A DNA stretch of 64,000 nucleotides. Source: RGIG4576 sp964536025. GTDB lineage: Bacteria; Bacteroidota; Bacteroidia; Bacteroidales; Muribaculaceae. The stretch covers positions 8,879 to 72,878 of the forward strand of contig CAZHXA010000006.1 of NCBI GenBank assembly GCA_964536025.1, read 5' to 3'. The notes beneath the pieces were generated by a model. The model was not told the origin of the DNA, ran no database searches, and worked only from the letters and a program-made list of their open reading frames with translations. A program made the translations under genes and the position numbers. Of the stretch, positions 35,817-45,700 are shown one piece after another (position 1 is the stretch's first letter; every line of letters starts with the position of its first letter).

Positions 35817-36797
35817 TTATCTGCGTCCGCCACGACCACCGCCACGGCTTCCTCCACCTGAAAATGAGCCTCTACGACTTCCACCCGAATAAGAGCCGGA
35901 ATTAAAATTGGAGTTGCTTCTTTTATTATCATTTTCGCGTGAAACGCTTGGACGTCGACCGCTATTGCTGCTTTTTTCGGTTCGTGTCACATCCGGTCGA
36001 CGAGCATTATTCACTGTATTTGAACTATTGGTTTTATTATTTCTTACGGTTCCTACATTAGGACGACGTCCAGCACTGCCTGAATTGCTTGTAGAACCTT
36101 GTCCGAACACTCTACGTCCCGGATTTACTCTTCCCGGCACCCTATTATTCACATTTCCTGGCATAGGCTTAACATAACCCGGACCTCCCGGATGATGTAC
36201 AGGTCCGCCCCAAACAGGATGATGATAATGATGATGCCAAGACCAACCGAAAGACCAACCGAAATCATAAGACCACGGAGAACAGAATACCGAGTGCCAA
36301 CGATAAGAAGGATAAACACCCCATGTCCAAGAATCATAAAATCCCCAATTCCAATATGGGTCCCAATAAGACGGTGTTCCTACTATCAAATTCACGGTAG
36401 GAGTTGTGTTATAATACAATTCCACCACATCGGGGTCATTGGTTTCCACTATAACTGTCGGATTATGAAAACGACGAATACGATCGGTATAAGTAAAATC
36501 GGAATAATTACCGACAACGGTATCACTGCCGAGCGTATCACGATATACATATCGACGATTATATTCATCTACATCGCGATTATTATCATATCCTATAAAT
36601 CCATTTTCACCGTTTGCCACATCATAAACATATTGATAGGATGATGATTCTTTCTTTTTATCAGTTTTTTTCTTAGTTTCTTTTTTCTTAGAGCTTGAGC
36701 TGTTGTAATATATATCGTCATAGTCTTGTGCAATTGTCACAAAACTTACAGCAAACAGCAAACTCATCAATATAGACAATCTGATTTTCATAGTCAT
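35817..36797 (-). CDS. Exported protein with aromatic/His-rich core and Arg-Gly-rich tail
   Basis: 326 residues. A signal peptide (KIRLSILMSLLFAVSFVTIA) precedes a Lys/Ser/Tyr-rich stretch. The centre (about 140-210) is extraordinarily rich in Trp, Tyr, His and Gly, with pieces such as YWDPYWNWGFYDSWTWGVYP and SFGWSWHHHYHHPVWGGP. The last 110 residues are a disordered Arg/Asn/Ser/Gly segment ending in repeated RGG/SGG units (GGGSRGGGRGGRR). It precedes the FadL-type gene and is probably co-transcribed. The family has no function known to me; periplasmic or surface location is inferred from the signal peptide. Confidence 0.7.
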   Translation of the reverse strand: MTMKIRLSILMSLLFAVSFVTIAQDYDDIYYNSSSSKKKETKKKTDKKKESSSYQYVYDVANGENGFIGYDNNRDVDEYNRRYVYRDTLGSDTVVGNYSDFTYTDRIRRFHNPTVIVETNDPDVVELYYNTTPTVNLIVGTPSYWDPYWNWGFYDSWTWGVYPSYRWHSVFCSPWSYDFGWSFGWSWHHHYHHPVWGGPVHHPGGPGYVKPMPGNVNNRVPGRVNPGRRVFGQGSTSNSGSAGRRPNVGTVRNNKTNSSNTVNNARRPDVTRTEKSSNSGRRPSVSRENDNKRSNSNFNSGSYSGGSRRGSFSGGGSRGGGRGGRR

Positions 36798-37007
36798 TTC
36801 TCCTTTTATGTCTTAGACTTTCTTTACATGAGAAAGTTTAATTTTATAAAGCGTTTTAAACTTTTTCAAGAAAATTTCAATAACAGAAAGCCTTGTTATC
36901 ACAGAATTTTGTAAAATTAGCTTTAAAAAAGCAAAGAACAACAAGCCGACATTTATATAACAAGCAATTTATATAACATTAACATAAATATGATATTCTT
37001 TTACTTG

Positions 37008-37721
37008 TTACATCTTTAAATAAAAATCACGAGTCAAGGCTACATATTCATCGGTATACACATGACGACTTTTTTCTATTGAAAACGTTTCAACCAAACA
37101 GCTATCGCCTTTTTCAGATATTTGCCATAAGATTCTTTTATCTACACCATCAACAACCGATTTCACATATACCTTTTTATTCACCTTAAGTTCTATGAGT
37201 TTGATTATATCACATATATCCTGTTCGGCTTCCACCGGAGTTATCAAACAAATATGTCCGTTTTCCGAGAGCAAATGTTTTGCCCCTGTCAATAATTGTT
37301 CATAAGTAAGTTTACAAGTGTGACGTGCCTGCATTCTTTTTTTATCAGGACATTCAAGACTGTTTACAAAATAAGGAGGATTTGACACAATTGTGTCAAA
37401 TTTCTCATTGCAAGTATCCACAAAGCCATTAAAATCGATTTCTTTAACAGAAAGACGTTCACGCCATGGTGATACCGAAAAATTATATTCAGCCTCACAA
37501 GTTGCATCATGATCTATTTCAATACCTATAATTTCGGCATCACTGCGTTGAGCCACCATTAAGGCAATAAGCCCGGTACCCGTTCCTACATCCAGCACAG
37601 TCTTTGAACAAGAAACATCACACCAAGCACCAAGCAAAACGCCATCGGTACCTACTTTCATTGCACTTTTATCATTCAACACACTGAATTGTTTAAATCT
37701 AAACGTTTTTTCTCTTGCCAT
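37008..37721 (-). CDS. trmN: tRNA1(Val) (adenine(37)-N6)-methyltransferase
   Basis: 237 residues. The SAM-binding motif I is VLDVGTGTGLIALMVAQRS, acidic motif II IIGIEIDH, and the catalytic motif IV SNPPYF is typical of N6-adenine methyltransferases. The N-terminus FRFKQFSVLNDKSAMKVGTD is the YfiC/TrmN6 signature. It methylates A37 of tRNA-Val in the cytosol. It is transcribed away from marC, with 216 nt between the two start codons. No clear promoter was found for it. Confidence 0.92.
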   Translation of the reverse strand: MAREKTFRFKQFSVLNDKSAMKVGTDGVLLGAWCDVSCSKTVLDVGTGTGLIALMVAQRSDAEIIGIEIDHDATCEAEYNFSVSPWRERLSVKEIDFNGFVDTCNEKFDTIVSNPPYFVNSLECPDKKRMQARHTCKLTYEQLLTGAKHLLSENGHICLITPVEAEQDICDIIKLIELKVNKKVYVKSVVDGVDKRILWQISEKGDSCLVETFSIEKSRHVYTDEYVALTRDFYLKM

Positions 37722-37887
37722 TTGATTTAATATTCATCCACGACTTTATCGCTACACTATTAATATTAACGACCATATCCATTTCTTTATTGTGCATAGG
37801 CTACAAGTCTTTACAACAAGACTCCTACCTCACAACGAGATGATAATGTATCAAAATTTCGTCACACTCAACTATGATATGTTTTTT

Positions 37888-37919
37888 CTTGCAAAAAAAA
37901 GTCAAATTCTGTATTTTTG
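37888..37919 (+). promoter_or_regulatory. Promoter of marC
   Basis: CTTG (37888-37891) lies 20 nt before TATTTTTG (37912-37919), matching the Bacteroidota -33/-7 pair. The marC ATG follows at 37938, giving a very short leader. Confidence 0.6.
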
Positions 37920-37937
37920 CAAAAAATATATACAGCT

Positions 37938-38522
37938 ATGTTTAACGAATTTAATTTACAGGAATTTTTAAGTACATTTATCGTACTTTTTGCAATTATC
38001 GACATTATCGGTTCAGTTCCCATCATCATCAACTTGAAACAACGCGACCGACCAGTAAATTCGCTAAAAGCAACTGTTATATCTTTTACTCTTATGTTGC
38101 TATTCTTCCTCGCCGGAGATTTATTGCTTAAATTATTTAACGTAAGCATTGCAGCATTTGCAGCAGCAGGAGGTCTCATTATCTTCTTCGTTTCACTTGA
38201 AATGATTCTAGACATTGAAATATTCAAGAATAACGGACCTATTAAAGAAGCTACATTGGTTCCTCTCGTGTTTCCTCTTGTAGCAGGACCGGGAGCTTTC
38301 ACTACCTTGCTTTCATTGAAAGCCGAATTTTCTTCCATAAACATCATCTTGGGACTTACTGCCAATATGCTTTGGGTATATATAGTGCTAAGATTAACCG
38401 ACCGTGTTCAAAAAATACTTGGTGCAGGAGGTATCTTAATAGTGAGAAAATTCTTTGGTGTAATCCTTTTGGCTATATCGGTAAAACTTATTACCACCAA
38501 TTTCTCTGAATTATTAGGATAA
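37938..38522 (+). CDS. MarC-family inner-membrane protein
   Basis: 194 residues from the ATG at 37938; the frame extends upstream to a TTG that lies inside the promoter. Six hydrophobic helices are evident. Signatures are FAIIDIIGSVPIIINLKQ in helix 1 and VFPLVAGPGAFTTLLSL in the middle, both diagnostic for the MarC/UPF0056 family. Despite the name, family members are not shown to confer antibiotic resistance; the function is unknown. It converges on the nitroreductase gene over a shared terminator. Confidence 0.88.
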   Translation: MFNEFNLQEFLSTFIVLFAIIDIIGSVPIIINLKQRDRPVNSLKATVISFTLMLLFFLAGDLLLKLFNVSIAAFAAAGGLIIFFVSLEMILDIEIFKNNGPIKEATLVPLVFPLVAGPGAFTTLLSLKAEFSSINIILGLTANMLWVYIVLRLTDRVQKILGAGGILIVRKFFGVILLAISVKLITTNFSELLG

Positions 38523-38553
38523 CGTTATAAAGACCTAAACTAAAAACAATAAA

Positions 38554-38584
38554 AAACGACCGAAGCTTATAACTTCGGTCGTTT
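38554..38584. terminator. Bidirectional terminator between marC and the nitroreductase gene
   Basis: A perfect 12-bp stem (AAACGACCGAAG with CTTCGGTCGTTT) and a 7-nt loop, with A-tract before and T-rich sequence after, between two convergent genes. Confidence 0.9.
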
Positions 38585-38586
38585 GT

Positions 38587-39333
38587 CTATTTAATCACAT
38601 CAAAACCTTGAGTTTTAATATAATCAAGCATATTATATTTCATTGCGTCCTTATAATAATCCACTATGTGAACACACCAGTCGTTATCGGTTTTCGTTCC
38701 ACTTCGAGTCGCATTATATGTTTGAACACGATTGTCATAATCTATTAATCTATCAAGCATACCTTCAGTTGAATATTTATTTTGATGTATAACCACTTCA
38801 AGCGGTTCTTTGGGCTTAACATCGGGGTGTTCACGAGGCACACCTATCGCCAAGCCACACACCACAAAAACGCCCTTAGGTAAAGATAGGATTTCAGCCA
38901 TTTTTTTGGGGTCGGCAGTCCGCGTGTAACCTATACAACAGCACCCCAAGCCACAAGCACCGGCAGCAGTATAGGCACTGCTCATGGCAAGAGTAGCATC
39001 GATAACACCCACAAACACACCATCTACCGTGTGAGTAAAATCGGGCATCTCCACACCTTTCTTTTCGGCAAGTATATCTATCTTATTGAAATCGGCACAA
39101 AACACCATGAAACGATTGCATGTCTTTACCTGCTTTTGTCCGATAATCTCATAAAGTTGTTCCTTCAATTCTTGACTTGAAATATCTATCACCGAAAATT
39201 GCTGACCGTTATAACTCGTAGGCGTATTCATTATTGCCGAATAAATGGTTGACAAAGCCTCTTCGGAGATAGGCTCACGTTCATAGCGACGTACACTCGT
39301 TCGCTGCTCAAAAAAAACTTTTATTTTATCCAT
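38587..39333 (-). CDS. Nitroreductase family flavoprotein (NfsA-like)
   Basis: 248 residues from the ATG at 39333; a GTG two codons upstream is the alternative. The FMN-binding N-terminus reads FFEQRTSVRRYEREPISEEA with TPTSYNGQQFSVI, and the middle GLGCCCIGYTRTADPKKMAE with VVCGLAIGVPREHPDVKPKE fits the NfsA/FRP subgroup of NAD(P)H-dependent FMN oxidoreductases. These reduce quinones, flavins or nitroaromatics in the cytosol; the physiological substrate is not known. It is convergent with marC and divergent from the leucine-rich protein gene. Confidence 0.88.
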   Translation of the reverse strand: MDKIKVFFEQRTSVRRYEREPISEEALSTIYSAIMNTPTSYNGQQFSVIDISSQELKEQLYEIIGQKQVKTCNRFMVFCADFNKIDILAEKKGVEMPDFTHTVDGVFVGVIDATLAMSSAYTAAGACGLGCCCIGYTRTADPKKMAEILSLPKGVFVVCGLAIGVPREHPDVKPKEPLEVVIHQNKYSTEGMLDRLIDYDNRVQTYNATRSGTKTDNDWCVHIVDYYKDAMKYNMLDYIKTQGFDVIK

Positions 39334-39462
39334 ATTCACTAATATTTTAATCCCAAAATAATAACTATGTCACAAACATTAATTTCACATTCAAGCTCAA
39401 AGTTTATTTTTTTACTTTTTTTATAAATTCAGCAATATGCAACACTCATTTTTATAACATTC

Positions 39463-39495
39463 TTTGTATTTTTTTAAAAAATAAACATATCTTTG
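39463..39495 (+). promoter_or_regulatory. Promoter of the leucine-rich surface protein gene
   Basis: TTTG (39463-39466) lies 21 nt before TATCTTTG (39488-39495), a full -33/-7 match. About 130 nt of leader separate it from the ATG at 39631; no riboswitch-like fold was recognised in that leader. Confidence 0.65.
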
Positions 39496-39630
39496 TACAT
39501 AACTATTGTATTACAATATCAAATAAAAAGAAAACTTGTATTAAACCATACTGTTTGTCTAACTAAATTCAAAATTTAACGAACACCTCAAAAAGCGTTT
39601 ATACTAATAATCTCTAATAACTAATCGATT

Positions 39631-41130
39631 ATGAAACACTTATTATTACAAAGATTGCTTCTCGTTGCAATGCTCTTTACGAGTTTAAATGCATTTTCTT
39701 ACGATTTTATTGTCGATAATATTTACTATGAAATTTTGTCGGAAACCGACAAAACAGTTCAAGTTACCTATAAAAATTTTGTTTGGGCAACAAACACATA
39801 TACTTCCGATTATTCTGGAGATATTGTAATACCAAGCACTGTTACTTATAATGATATAAATTATACCGTTACCAATATCTACGATCATGCATTCATTAAA
39901 TGCACCGAATTGACTTCAGTTTCTATACCTAACACTGTTACAAATATTGGCGAATGTGCTTTCTATTCTTGTTCTAAATTAAAATCTATAACCATTCCAA
40001 ATTCGGTAACAAAAATAGGTGATAGTGCATTCGCAGAATGTATAGAATTGGCAACAATATCCGTTCCAGAAAGTGTAATTGATATAAATCATTCCTTTGG
40101 TAATACAGCATGGTATAAAAATCAACCCGATGGTGTAATTTTTATTAATAATTTGTTATATGACTATAAAGGAACCATGCCTGAAAATACCGATTTTACT
40201 GTAAAAGAAGGTACAACAGTTATATGCCATAATGCTTTATCTTGTAAAGGAGGGTTAAAATCAGTAACCATTCCAAAATCGGTAAAACATATTGGAATGG
40301 GTGCTTTTAACGGTTGTTTTAATCTTGAAACAGTAACAATAGAAGATGGGTGTACTGCATTCATTAATGATATGGCTTTTGAAGGATGTCCCAAATTAGC
40401 CACAATCACAATTCCTAATTCCATAATAGAAATAAGCTCTTATGCTTTTAGCGAAACTGCATGGTATGATGCTCAACCCTCGGGTTCGGTTTATATTGGT
40501 AAAGTTCTTTACGACTATAAAGGGACCATGCCAGAAAACACCAATTTTATTGTTAAAGATGGAACTGTCTGCATTACCAATCAAACATTTAATTGGAGTG
40601 AAGGATTAGTCTCTATCAGCATACCAAACACAGTTAAAAGCATAATATGTGGAGCTATAGGTTATTGTAAGGGATTAACATCCATAGCCATTCCTAACTC
40701 TGTAGAACACATAGGAGAATGGGTATTCAGTGGATGCTCTAACTTGAAAACAATCTACATAGGAGACTCGGTAAAAAGAATAGACGAATATGCTTTCAAT
40801 GACTTAGGAGAAAATTTAACTGAAATAATTAGTGCAAGCATTGTTCCACCGACAGCCCATGAATCGGTTTTTAATTATAACAATCTTGACAACGTCACAC
40901 TTTATGTTCCTGTGGGTACTAAAACAGCCTATGCTAATGCAGTAGCTTGGAATAGATTCAAAAACATCGTAGAAGATGATACTAAGACTGCTATATCAGA
41001 AACATTGATAGACCAATCGTCATACCCTGTGGAATATTACAATTTACAAGGCGTGAAAATAACAAATCCGACAAACGGTATCTTCATCAAAAAACAAGGT
41101 AACAAAACTCAAAAAGTGATAATAAAATAA
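39631..41130 (+). CDS. BspA-type leucine-rich repeat surface protein
   Basis: 499 residues. A signal peptide (HLLLQRLLLVAMLFTSLNAF) is followed by LRR_5/BspA repeats of about 23 residues such as CTELTSVSIPNTVTNIGECA and CSKLKSITIPNSVTKIGDSA. A 117-residue module is duplicated: each copy has a TAWYxxQPxG segment followed by LYDYKGTMPENT. The C-terminus (YYNLQGVKITNPTNGIFIKK, then QGNKTQKVIIK) is a short conserved tail seen on many Bacteroidales exported proteins. BspA proteins are surface adhesins by family. It has its own promoter and terminator. Confidence 0.88.
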   Translation: MKHLLLQRLLLVAMLFTSLNAFSYDFIVDNIYYEILSETDKTVQVTYKNFVWATNTYTSDYSGDIVIPSTVTYNDINYTVTNIYDHAFIKCTELTSVSIPNTVTNIGECAFYSCSKLKSITIPNSVTKIGDSAFAECIELATISVPESVIDINHSFGNTAWYKNQPDGVIFINNLLYDYKGTMPENTDFTVKEGTTVICHNALSCKGGLKSVTIPKSVKHIGMGAFNGCFNLETVTIEDGCTAFINDMAFEGCPKLATITIPNSIIEISSYAFSETAWYDAQPSGSVYIGKVLYDYKGTMPENTNFIVKDGTVCITNQTFNWSEGLVSISIPNTVKSIICGAIGYCKGLTSIAIPNSVEHIGEWVFSGCSNLKTIYIGDSVKRIDEYAFNDLGENLTEIISASIVPPTAHESVFNYNNLDNVTLYVPVGTKTAYANAVAWNRFKNIVEDDTKTAISETLIDQSSYPVEYYNLQGVKITNPTNGIFIKKQGNKTQKVIIK

Positions 41131-41149
41131 TTTATCAATCGTAATATTT

Positions 41150-41190
41150 AAGGCTGAATTACAACAAAATGTGCAATTCAGCCTTTCTTT
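41150..41190 (+). terminator. Terminator of the leucine-rich protein gene
   Basis: An 11-bp perfect stem (AAGGCTGAATT with AATTCAGCCTT) with a 14-nt loop, followed by TCTTTT, 19 nt past the stop. Confidence 0.88.
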
Positions 41191-41227
41191 TGCCTTCATT
41201 ATAAACCATTAAACCGCTATAACCTAT

Positions 41228-42265
41228 TTAAGAATGAAGGATTTTATAAATAAGCTCTCGCAAAAGTGAATATTCGTTTTGACGTGATTTTATACCTTTG
41301 GACTTCGTGTCAAATTCACGCAAATATCCTATTACATTAACACACCCTGCAGTAGAATAATATTTCATTGCTTCAATAAATAATTTTGCTCTATAGGAAG
41401 ATTTTGTACCTATCGCATCCATTATACCTTGCTCGGTCTTGACTTTTGCCGTGCGTGCAAGCAATAAATTGGAAAAAAACGAGAATAACAGTCCCACAGT
41501 TACCACAGTGGGGTTATTCTTAGGATTTTTCTCAAAATAATTGATTATCTGATAGGCTTTAAGAGCATTTTTACTTCTTATAGCCTCTTCCAATTCAAAA
41601 TTATTAAAATCTTTACTGATGCCTATATTACGCTCTATTATTTCGGGGGTAATTTGCTTATTGTTTCCCAATAGCACAAAAAGTTTGTCTACTTCGCTGA
41701 AAATACGAGCCAAATCGGTTCCCACAAAATCTTTCAACATAGAGACGGCTTTGGTATCTATTATTCCTCCTTTAGAAACAACATAATCGGTAATAATTCG
41801 CCCTACATTATTTTCATTTATTTTTTTTGATTCAAAAACTATTCCGGTAGACTTTGCTTTAAGCATCTTTAGAAATTCAGTAGCCTTATCGGTAGTTTTT
41901 ATATTGCCGTGTTTATAACAAACAATAAGAATAGTAGATTCAAGAGGATTCTCGGCATAAAACTTAAACTTATCAAGTTCTTTATTGTTTTGAGCTTCAC
42001 GCAAAATCACCACTTGCCGTTCAGCCATAACAGGATAACGCTTACACTCGTTCATAACGACTCTTACATCGGCATCAAGTCCGTAAGCAATCGTTAGGTT
42101 AAACTCTTTTTCATCGGGAGTGAGTGCATGCGACACAATCAAGCTTTCAAGCTCATCGATATAGTAAGACTCTTCACCCATCAACACATAAATGGGTTGA
42201 AACTTACCTTTTTCAATGTCATTGCGTATTTCAATATATGATAAAGTTTCTTTTTTTACAGCCAT
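41228..42265 (-). CDS. holA: DNA polymerase III delta subunit
   Basis: 345 residues from the ATG at 42265; a TTG six codons upstream is less likely. The N-terminal domain IRNDIEKGKFQPIYVLMGEE begins with the YVLMGEESYYIDEL segment typical of HolA, where the P-loop-like position is degenerate. The ERQVVILREAQNNKELDKF and GTDLARIFSEVDKLFVLLGN segments and the C-terminal collar helices follow. Delta opens the sliding clamp during loading. The gene is divergent from the HsdR-N domain gene with 58 nt between the start codons. Confidence 0.9.
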   Translation of the reverse strand: MAVKKETLSYIEIRNDIEKGKFQPIYVLMGEESYYIDELESLIVSHALTPDEKEFNLTIAYGLDADVRVVMNECKRYPVMAERQVVILREAQNNKELDKFKFYAENPLESTILIVCYKHGNIKTTDKATEFLKMLKAKSTGIVFESKKINENNVGRIITDYVVSKGGIIDTKAVSMLKDFVGTDLARIFSEVDKLFVLLGNNKQITPEIIERNIGISKDFNNFELEEAIRSKNALKAYQIINYFEKNPKNNPTVVTVGLLFSFFSNLLLARTAKVKTEQGIMDAIGTKSSYRAKLFIEAMKYYSTAGCVNVIGYLREFDTKSKGIKSRQNEYSLLRELIYKILHS

Positions 42266-42323
42266 AATATCTGCAATCTTCAATATTTTCAGTAAATTTA
42301 CACAATTCTTTTAAAATCACAAA

Positions 42324-42779
42324 ATGACCAAGTACAAGCTCAACTTGCCGAAAGCCGATTTACGCATTATCACCGAAAATGGGAAAAATATGATATTTGA
42401 CTCTTTAAGGCGTAAATACGTTGCACTCACCAAGGAAGAATGGGTGCGACAAAATTTTGTGTCGTTTCTTATACAAAATAAAGGTTACCTTGCCGGGTTG
42501 ATGAACAATGAAGTTTCGTTGGTCCAGAACGGAATAAAACGACGTTGCGACACACTTGTGTGCGATAAGTTCGGACAACCGTTGGTTATAATAGAATATA
42601 AAGCCCCCGAAGTTGAAATAACACAAAAGGTATTTGACCAGATTGTGAGATATAACTACGTTCTAAAAGCCAAATACCTTATTGTATCCAATGGATTAAA
42701 CCATTATTGCTGTAAAATCAATTATGACTTGGAGGGGTATTCTTTTCTACAAGAGATTCCTTGTTATGTCGACCTGTGA
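42324..42779 (+). CDS. Stand-alone HsdR N-terminal (restriction nuclease-like) domain protein
   Basis: 151 residues. It matches the HSDR_N_2 type nuclease fold: RRKYVALTKEEWVRQNFVSF, then RRCDTLVCDKFGQPLVIIEY with KAPEVEITQKVFDQIVRYNY. The Asp of RCDTLV, the Glu and Lys of IIEYKAP and the Gln of the following helix form a PD-(D/E)xK-like active site. No helicase, methylase or specificity gene is attached, so it is not a type I system. Divergent from holA; its last 62 nt overlap the convergent RND gene. Role unknown, perhaps DNA repair. Confidence 0.8.
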   Translation: MTKYKLNLPKADLRIITENGKNMIFDSLRRKYVALTKEEWVRQNFVSFLIQNKGYLAGLMNNEVSLVQNGIKRRCDTLVCDKFGQPLVIIEYKAPEVEITQKVFDQIVRYNYVLKAKYLIVSNGLNHYCCKINYDLEGYSFLQEIPCYVDL

Positions 42780-45700
42780 ATTTTTCTTGCAATCGTTGCA
42801 TCACATCCCAGAAATTAGGAACAAACAAAGTACCTAAAATGGCATTAAGAGCCATTCCGAAAACGACAGCCGTTCCAAGACTTATCCTACTCTCTGCACC
42901 TGCACCTGTGGCAAACATAAGCGGTAAAATACCTACAACAAATGCAAGTGACGTCATTATAATGGGGCGAAATCTAACATTACCGGCATCAAGAGCCGAA
43001 TTGTAAATACTCTCGCCTTTTCGTCGATAATCAGACGCATATTCTACTATCAAAATTGCATTTTTTGCCGACAATCCAAGTAATAATATTATACCTATCT
43101 GTGTATAAATACTTATACTCTGTCCCATAATCATACACCCCAAGATTGTGCCAAGTATGGCTATAGGCATGCTTAACACAACAGCAACAGGATCGGTAAA
43201 GCTCTCATATTGAGCAGCAAGAACAAGAATGGTAACAATCACCGCAAAAATCAACACAAGGGTAATTGTAGCACCGGCTTGAGTCTCTTGATAAGCCTGC
43301 CCTGTCCATGAATAAGCATAAGTATTGCCAAGAGTGTTTTTCACTATCGCTTCGGCAGCTTTTATACCATCATTGGAACTTACATGCTTGGCAGGATTGA
43401 ACGTGAGTGCCGCTGCCCTATACATATTATATCGGGAAACACTTGACTGACCAAGCGTGGGTTCGATTTCAGTAAATGACGAGAACGGAACCATTTTTCC
43501 TTCATTATTTTTAACGCTCAATTTTAAAATATCATCTATTCTACTGCGATACTGCGAATTGGCTCCTATCTTAACTTGGAAAATGCGTCCAAATTCAACA
43601 AAATCGTTTACAAATGCCTGACCAAGATAATAGCTCAACGTACTATAAACCGAAGACAGATTGATTCCCTCTATTTCGAGTTTATTACGGTCAATTTTTA
43701 AGTTATATTGCGGAGTATTGCCTTGATATAACGACGTAACCGATGCTATTTGCTTGTTAGTAACCGATTGTGCAGTAATATCCAATATTGCTTTTTGCAT
43801 CTCACCCGGACCTTCATTGTTTATGTCAAGCAATTCCATTTCAAGACCTCCTGAAAGCCCAAGACCGGGTATTGCCGGCGGATTAATGGAAAAGACTATT
43901 GCCGATTGCACTTGCGATGTTATAGCATTCACTTTATCAACTACCGCAAAAACACTTTCATTCTTATGGGGGCGTTCACTCCAAGGTTTTAGTATCACAA
44001 AAAGAGAACCGCCATTGGAAGCTGCACCTCCACCCATAAATGAAAAGCCCGATATTGCTATCACCTCATCTACTTCGGGCAACTGTATTATTTCCTTTTC
44101 TACATCGGCAACCACTTTTTCGGTACGTTCAAGCGATGCTCCGCTCGGCAATTGAATAGATGTCAAGAAATATCCCATATCTTCACTTGGTATATAAGAA
44201 GAAGGCCAACGAGAAAGTCCCCAAAAACCAAGAAATGCAAAAACCAAGAACACGCCAAGAGCGGCAACCGGATGTTTCAACATTTTACCTATTGATTTAC
44301 AATATTTTTCTCGTAGTCCCTCAAAGGCTTTATTAAACCATTTAAACACGAAAAAATCAGACTTTGATTTTTTCAACCATAATGCACAAAGTGCCGGCGA
44401 CAAAGTGAGTGCATTAAAGCCACTGAAAGCCGTTGAAATAGCTATCGTAAGAGCAAACTGCTTGTATAATTGTCCTGTTATTCCTCCTATAAATGCAGTA
44501 GGAATAAAAACCGCCAATAACACAAGAACAACACCTATTACCGGTCCTTGCAACTCTTCCATAGCGTTGAGTGCCGCTTCTTTTCTTGTATATTTTCCGG
44601 TATCAAGAAGCCGCATACAATCTTCAACCACTACAATGGCATCATCTACTACAATGGCTATAGCAAGCACCAAGCCGAACAACGTAAGCGTATTGATTGT
44701 GAAACCTAATATTTTCATGACCGCAAACGTGGCTATCAATGAAACCGGAATGGTTATCATAGGTATGAGCACTGCTCTCCAATTTTGAAGGAACAATAAC
44801 ATGACAAGCATCACGATAACCGACGTTTCAAGTAATGTTTTCAAAACTTCATCTATCGAAGCATGCACAAATTTTGTTGTATCAAGAATTACTTTATAAG
44901 TAACCCCTTGCGGAAAATATTGTTGCAAGTTGTCAAGTTCTTTTCTCACATTATCAGCTACATCGAGAGCATTGGCTCCAGGTAACTGATAAATTGCAAT
45001 CAAAGCTGTTTCTCGTCCAGAAACATTGGAAACGGTATTGTAATCCACACTTCCCAAATCGATTTTTGCAATATCTTTCAGTCTTAAAATATTGCCTTTA
45101 CTGTTTGCCTTAATGATAATATTACCAAATTGCTCCGGTGTTACAAGTCGTCCTTGTGATGTTACCGTAAACTGAAATGCTTCTTTGGATGTTGATGGTG
45201 GAGCACCGACACTTCCAGCCGACACTTCCATATTCTGTGCTTGAATAGCTTGATATACATCATCAGGAGTTACACCACGTATTCGCATGGTTTCGGGATT
45301 CATCCATACTCGCATACTGTAATTACCTGCACCAAACACATTCACGCCACCCACACCATTAATGCGGGAAAGAGCATCAACAATGTTCAAATTGGCATAA
45401 TTACTCAAATACAAAGAGTTATATCGATTTGTCTTATCGCCTTCCAAAGACAAAAACAACACAATATTGGTAGATTGTTTTTGTGTGGTTATACCTTGCT
45501 GTATCACAGCTTCGGGAAGATTTCCTTGTGCTACTGCAACACGATTTTGCACCATTACAGTAGCCATATCTATATTGGTTCCTACCTCAAACGTAACTGT
45601 AAGTTTATATGAACCATCAGATGATGAAGTAGAACTCATATACATCATACCCTCAACACCATTTACTTGTGCTTCTATGGGAACACCCACAGTTTTTGCT

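Noticed and set aside
42324..42779. Type I restriction system
   Set aside because: Only the HsdR N-terminal domain is present; there is no helicase, methylase or specificity subunit.
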